From Synergistaceae bacterium (GTDB lineage: Bacteria; Synergistota; Synergistia; Synergistales; Aminobacteriaceae): 9,804 nt of DNA. The notes under the pieces are model-generated. The model searched no databases, was not told where the DNA came from, and saw only the letters and a list, made by a program, of their open reading frames with translations. Numbering within the stretch: the stretch's first letter is position 1; each line of letters starts with the position of its first letter. Shown here in pieces: positions 6,539 through 9,804 of the stretch. A program made the translations under genes and the position numbers. The stretch spans positions 3,366 through 13,169 of the forward strand of contig WRNQ01000032.1 in the NCBI GenBank assembly GCA_009776565.1, given 5' to 3'.

Positions 6539-6952
6539 TTAATTATCGTCAGGTGAGTAAAGAGGCACACCAAATTTTTCAAAATGCCGCGTATTAAAGG
6601 TTACAACTTTGAAATCCTGTTTTTGAGCGGTTACGCAAATATACGCGTCGGCAAAACTCTGTCCCTTTTTTCTGGCCAAAGATATAGCCGTTTGCACATA
6701 ATCATTATCCGATACCTTTAACCCTTGCCATGTCATTATAGCTTCAAGAATATCCAGAACTTCTTCGTTCGAACGTTTTAATGCGCTGCGCAGCACCCAG
6801 GCAAGCTCGAACAAAACAGGCGGAGCGACAACAAGCGCTATGCTTCCGGACGCAGCTTTTACGAAAAGATTTTTAGCTTTGGCAGTCTGTGCCGGGTCTG
6901 ATAAATCAAACAGCCTCATAAACACGTTTGTATCAATAAGAATGGGCTGCAT
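6539..6952 (-). CDS. vapC: VapC-type PIN-domain ribonuclease toxin
   Basis: A 137-residue PIN-domain protein of typical VapC length. I use the ATG at 6952-6950: it overlaps the antitoxin stop as TAATG and has GGAGAGAG just upstream. A longer start at 6973 would add seven residues lacking family character. The Mg2+-binding acidic residues of PIN nucleases are visible: Asp7 in LIDTN, Glu49 in VLFELAWVL, and Asp102 in SFADAY. T-F-N (118-120) stands at the usual fourth position, with Asn where many members have Asp. VapC toxins cleave specific RNAs (tRNA or rRNA sites in studied members); the target here cannot be told. Directly downstream of, and coupled to, the AbrB-type antitoxin. No sign of truncation. 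Confidence 0.93.
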   Translation of the reverse strand: MQPILIDTNVFMRLFDLSDPAQTAKAKNLFVKAASGSIALVVAPPVLFELAWVLRSALKRSNEEVLDILEAIMTWQGLKVSDNDYVQTAISLARKKGQSFADAYICVTAQKQDFKVVTFNTRHFEKFGVPLYSPDDN

Positions 6953-7194
6953 TATTCTCTCTCCAGAATCCATTTGGCTACATCCGGAGTCAATAACTCT
7001 TCTTCGTTGTCTGGCAAATTAACTTTGCCCAGGAATCCTTCATAATCAAGCAGGTTTTTTGGTTTCCGTATGACAATTTCATTATCCCTGACTTCAAAAA
7101 AGACTGTATCGCCGGTGTTAATATTCAGCTTGCTTCTAATTTGTAACGGAACTGTCACTTGCCCTTTGCTTTTGACTTTAACAGCTACTAACAA
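6952..7194 (-). CDS. vapB: AbrB/SpoVT-fold antitoxin of the VapC module
   Basis: An 80-residue protein starting at TTG (7194-7192), supported by a strong AGGAGG at 7208-7203 with 8-nt spacing; no ATG fits. Residues 4-45 form a swapped-hairpin AbrB DNA-binding domain: VKVKSKGQVTVPLQIRSKLNINTGDTV is a near-consensus stretch, followed by EIVIRK. The C-terminal half (46-80) is acidic, ends in a helix DVAKWILERE, and would be the part that occupies the toxin active site. The expected role is neutralising the PIN RNase and, with it, repressing the shared promoter at 7249-7276. A TAATG junction couples it to the toxin gene. The rare TTG start may keep synthesis modest. Confidence 0.92.
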   Translation of the reverse strand: MLVAVKVKSKGQVTVPLQIRSKLNINTGDTVFFEVRDNEIVIRKPKNLLDYEGFLGKVNLPDNEEELLTPDVAKWILERE

Positions 7195-7248
7195 AACTAT
7201 TTCCTCCTGTATTTAAAGAGTATGATTATTAATAGATATTCCAACTAT

Positions 7249-7276
7249 ATAATAGCGCTCTTACAATACATGTCAA
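7249..7276 (-). promoter_or_regulatory. Promoter of the toxin-antitoxin operon
   Basis: Minus-strand TTGACA (7276-7271, perfect) and TATTAT (7254-7249, 5 of 6) are separated by 16 nt, giving a leader of about 47 nt before the TTG start. The hexamer TAATAG (plus-strand sense) occurs at 7230-7235 and again at 7250-7255, 20 bp apart, overlapping the -10 and start region. This would suit an antitoxin operator on one DNA face, though the repeats are short and AT-rich. Confidence 0.65.
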
Positions 7277-7325
7277 GAATTATTTTAAGGACAGACAAAA
7301 AGATCAATTGTAGAAGTAAATTCAA

Positions 7326-7375
7326 CTTCAAGAAGGGTTGCATTTGCTTTTGCATTTATGCTGCTTTTCTTGAAG
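7326..7375. repeat. 9-bp inverted repeat with an internal direct repeat
   Basis: CTTCAAGAA (7326-7334) is perfectly complementary to TTCTTGAAG (7367-7375), extendable by one G-U pair, around a loop of about 32 nt. Inside the loop TTGCATTT occurs twice (7338-7345 and 7350-7357), 12 bp apart. It sits between the divergent toxin-antitoxin and peptidase promoters. No poly-T tail or incoming transcript makes it a terminator candidate. It may be a regulator site or chance in AT-rich DNA. Confidence 0.4.
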
Positions 7376-7417
7376 ATAACGAATCGTTTTTAAAGCACTT
7401 ATTTTTGAAGCGACGCG

Positions 7418-7426
7418 TGGTATAAT
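7418..7426 (+). promoter_or_regulatory. Extended -10 promoter of the secreted peptidase gene
   Basis: TGGTATAAT combines a perfect TATAAT (7421-7426) with the TG-n extension. No clear -35 stands 16-18 nt upstream. Transcription would begin near 7433, about 55 nt before the ATG at 7489. The 7195-7417 stretch otherwise holds only the toxin-antitoxin promoter and the inverted repeat. Confidence 0.6.
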
Positions 7427-7488
7427 ATTTTTAAATTATGACAATTATTAAACATAATAAAATATTAATGCAAAGGAGAAGAAAGACT

Positions 7489-9804
7489 ATGAGATTTCGT
7501 AATATTATTTTTTCTGTAATAACAGTTTTATTATTCACCAGCTTGGCTTTTGCATTCCCATACGACCCGGACCCAAGCCAAATTGACGGGACAAACACGA
7601 TGGGAGGGACGCGTAGTATCAATAACCTGTTCCCTGGCAACTGGACCAACACGCTGCGAAGTTTGAACGTCGACAGTTTACGGGTGAACAATTTTATGAT
7701 GCACGAATTTAATACATTCGGCGGCGGTCGGGGCGCTTCGCATGATTTAATGATCTGGAATACCCCAAGTTTTAACGCTGACAAAGTCTCAAATGATGAA
7801 TCATCCTGGGCGCGTTTGGTGGCTAATCCGGGTTCAAACGTCGCTGCGCAGTATGGGTTGTCCATGTTCACCGAACATAATGAGATGATCCAATGTATTG
7901 AGAATATGCCGAGAACGAACCTGACAGTGGAATATTTGGGCGAGATTCCAAGAGGCTTCCCATTCCCGATGCTTATTTTTTCAAAAAACCCGGACCGGAG
8001 TCCTGAGGGTTTGCGACAAACCGGCAAGCCGCTGGTGTGGATACAGGGCAACATTCACGGCGGCGAGTGGAGCGGCGGCGAAGGCGCGCTTGCCTGCGCT
8101 TATGACCTTGCTATTGGAAGATATGACAACCTTCTTGATAAAGTCAACGTGATTGTCATCCCGCGCGTCTGCGCCGACGGCGCGAAAGTACCCATCAGGG
8201 AGACATACGACTTGTACGCCCTGCAGTGGACTCCAAACCCGGAAGCAAGAGATCTTAACCGTGATAACGTGCTTCTCGACCATCACGTAACCCGCGCAAT
8301 GAGAAAGATGAATATGGCCTACGGCCCGCATTTCTGCATCGACCTTCACGAGCGTGGAAACACGGACATCAACTCAAACATTACGAATAATTATGGCGCG
8401 AAGTTCGATAACGACGCGGGCGACATCGGTTCAAGCGGAACGACAATCCTTCAGGCGCCAAAGGAACTTACCGCGCTCCGTTACAAGTATATGGAGCCGG
8501 ATCTTGCTCAATTTGGAGAGCAGTACGCAATCTACATGGGACTCTATCGCGAGGGTCAGGACAATTACTCCAGCGGTCTGGGAACTGCGTATCAAGCTTG
8601 GAGCGGTTACGTTCCTCACCCGGATGATACGGTTGGAGGTCCTTATGGTCCGTATTCCGGCAGAGGACATACCGGCACATGGGTAACCAGCACGAATTTT
8701 GACCCTGACGCGCCATACCTTATCATACCCGAGGCGTCATTCAATCACCGCAGCAGCCGCAACATCAACTCAATGCCAGGCGCCGTCAGTCAGTTGTTCG
8801 AGAACAAATCCGGTCCAACCAATGTGGGCAACCGCGGTATGTGGGATCGCCGCGTTGCGACCGGCTACATCTGCATGCTTTCTACGATAACGACTGCCGC
8901 GAATCGCGGGGATGAGATAGTCCCGCAGCTTGAGGCTATGAGAAGTCGCTGGATCGAAAAAGGCAAGACTTACGATCCGAACGATATGGTACCAATAATC
9001 ACAATTCCGCCGCTGCCCACATACTGGGATCAAGAGATAGACAATGGCGACGGTTTCCCGCATAAAAGGGACTATGGATATTGGATAATTGACCTCGGAA
9101 CCACCGCAACCCAGCCTAACTCAATGGCTGGAAACATCACAGGCATGTCGCGGTATGACATGACAAAAGCCGTCAAGAGAGTTCCGGCCGGAACGGGCAA
9201 TATTACCTCCAATACCGGTAAGCTCGCTGGGCGCAACTTCAGTTGGGTTACTGACAACTCCGGCGATGGCGAAGTGCAGCCCATAAAGTTTGAAGTTATG
9301 TGGCAGGGCTGGAACCTTAGGGAGCGCGCGCGTCCTACGGCCTACATATTCGAAGGACCATACGCCGAAGAAGTTGCCAGCCGGATGCTGATAGCCGGCA
9401 TCGAAGTGAAGCGACTTGCCAGAGATACGACTGTTGACGTCGTGGGTTGGCATTATGCCGCGCGTCCAAGCGTGAACTTCCGCGATAGCGGCGGTACCGG
9501 ATGGGGATCAGCTAACCGTAACGTAAATTTATACCCAATTGCCAACAGACTGTTTGAGAAAGACACGTATGTAGTATTCCTGGGTCAGATTCTCACCAAC
9601 CTTATCCCCATGTACATGGAACCCGATATGCCTTTCAGCGCCGGAAACGGCATTATGCTGACATACATGAGCGTAGCTCTTGGCGGCGCCAGTTCCGGCG
9701 CCCTGTCTAACAGCCTCATTGGTATGGAAATGCCTATCTATCGCTACACTGGAGACGTGAATGCTCTCCGGACTTATGATATGGACTTCTGCCTTCCTCT
9801 TGTT
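7489..9804 (+). CDS. Secreted M14-type zinc carboxypeptidase-like protein, C-terminus off the right edge
   Basis: 772 codons are open to the window edge with no stop. The start is the ATG at 7489, with AAGGAG at 7473-7478 (10-nt spacing). An Sec signal peptide is clear: MRFR, a hydrophobic core (5-20), and a likely cut after AFA (residue 22). The mature protein is therefore exported. M14 metallopeptidase marks are in order: the H-x-x-E zinc pair His190/Glu193 in NIHGGEW, Asn257-Arg258 in DLNRD (substrate carboxylate binding), and the third zinc ligand His287 in IDLHER. Glu415 in LIIPEASF is a candidate general base. Residues 500-772 form a long extra region with PTAYIFEGPYAEEVASRML (616-634) that I do not recognise. 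This length far exceeds a single carboxypeptidase domain (about 300). It likely trims peptides outside the cytoplasm. Base composition looks GC-richer than the flanking intergenic DNA. Confidence 0.93.
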   Translation, partial: MRFRNIIFSVITVLLFTSLAFAFPYDPDPSQIDGTNTMGGTRSINNLFPGNWTNTLRSLNVDSLRVNNFMMHEFNTFGGGRGASHDLMIWNTPSFNADKVSNDESSWARLVANPGSNVAAQYGLSMFTEHNEMIQCIENMPRTNLTVEYLGEIPRGFPFPMLIFSKNPDRSPEGLRQTGKPLVWIQGNIHGGEWSGGEGALACAYDLAIGRYDNLLDKVNVIVIPRVCADGAKVPIRETYDLYALQWTPNPEARDLNRDNVLLDHHVTRAMRKMNMAYGPHFCIDLHERGNTDINSNITNNYGAKFDNDAGDIGSSGTTILQAPKELTALRYKYMEPDLAQFGEQYAIYMGLYREGQDNYSSGLGTAYQAWSGYVPHPDDTVGGPYGPYSGRGHTGTWVTSTNFDPDAPYLIIPEASFNHRSSRNINSMPGAVSQLFENKSGPTNVGNRGMWDRRVATGYICMLSTITTAANRGDEIVPQLEAMRSRWIEKGKTYDPNDMVPIITIPPLPTYWDQEIDNGDGFPHKRDYGYWIIDLGTTATQPNSMAGNITGMSRYDMTKAVKRVPAGTGNITSNTGKLAGRNFSWVTDNSGDGEVQPIKFEVMWQGWNLRERARPTAYIFEGPYAEEVASRMLIAGIEVKRLARDTTVDVVGWHYAARPSVNFRDSGGTGWGSANRNVNLYPIANRLFEKDTYVVFLGQILTNLIPMYMEPDMPFSAGNGIMLTYMSVALGGASSGALSNSLIGMEMPIYRYTGDVNALRTYDMDFCLPLV

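Noticed and set aside
6952..6973. Longer toxin start at the ATG at 6973, adding seven residues.
   Set aside because: The ATG at 6952 has the ribosome-binding site and the TAATG coupling, and matches the usual VapC N-terminus.
7431..8349. Two minus-strand ORFs of 207 and 122 codons opposite the peptidase gene.
   Set aside because: They overlap the signal peptide and catalytic motifs of a clear M14 gene on the other strand and have no recognisable content.

Overview
The window reads as chromosomal DNA of a moderate-GC bacterium, most likely an anaerobe with a Gram-negative-type envelope. A Synergistota-like or similar host is a guess from general gene style only; there is no rRNA or taxonomic marker here. 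Both ends of the window cut through genes.

Region 1 (1-5759, all minus strand) is a tight five-gene operon transcribed right to left. In transcription order it encodes: (1) a single-pass membrane protein with an outward-facing C-terminal domain; (2) a 126-residue miniature GrpE-like protein; (3) an 832-residue divergent Hsp70 with intact ATPase motifs but no classical interdomain linker; (4) a 472-residue AAA+ ATPase of the classic (Cdc48/FtsH/Vps4-type) clade with a pore-loop aromatic; and (5) a protein cut by the left edge whose N-terminus looks like a J-domain remnant without the HPD tripeptide. The genes are coupled by ATGA overlaps or gaps of a few bases, with one 27-nt gap. A good sigma70-type promoter (CTGACA, 17 nt, TATAAT) lies at 5874-5902. 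A 24-codon leader ORF (5766-5840) ends two codons before the first gene. Together the genes look like a self-contained, possibly membrane-linked parallel of DnaK-DnaJ-GrpE plus a threading AAA+ unfoldase. This is the most interesting content of the window.

Region 2 (about 5870-6540) holds the divergent promoter area, a small 63-residue protein gene with its own extended -10 promoter (plus strand), and about 290 bp without an intact gene that may be an eroded gene.

Region 3 (6539-7276, minus strand) is a type II toxin-antitoxin pair. An AbrB/SpoVT-fold antitoxin starts at TTG and overlaps, in a TAATG junction, a PIN-domain VapC-type RNase toxin. Its promoter has a perfect TTGACA -35.

Region 4 (7277-9804) is an AT-rich divergent intergenic region with a 9-bp inverted repeat and an extended -10 promoter. 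It is followed by a large secreted M14-type zinc carboxypeptidase-like gene (plus strand) that runs off the right edge.
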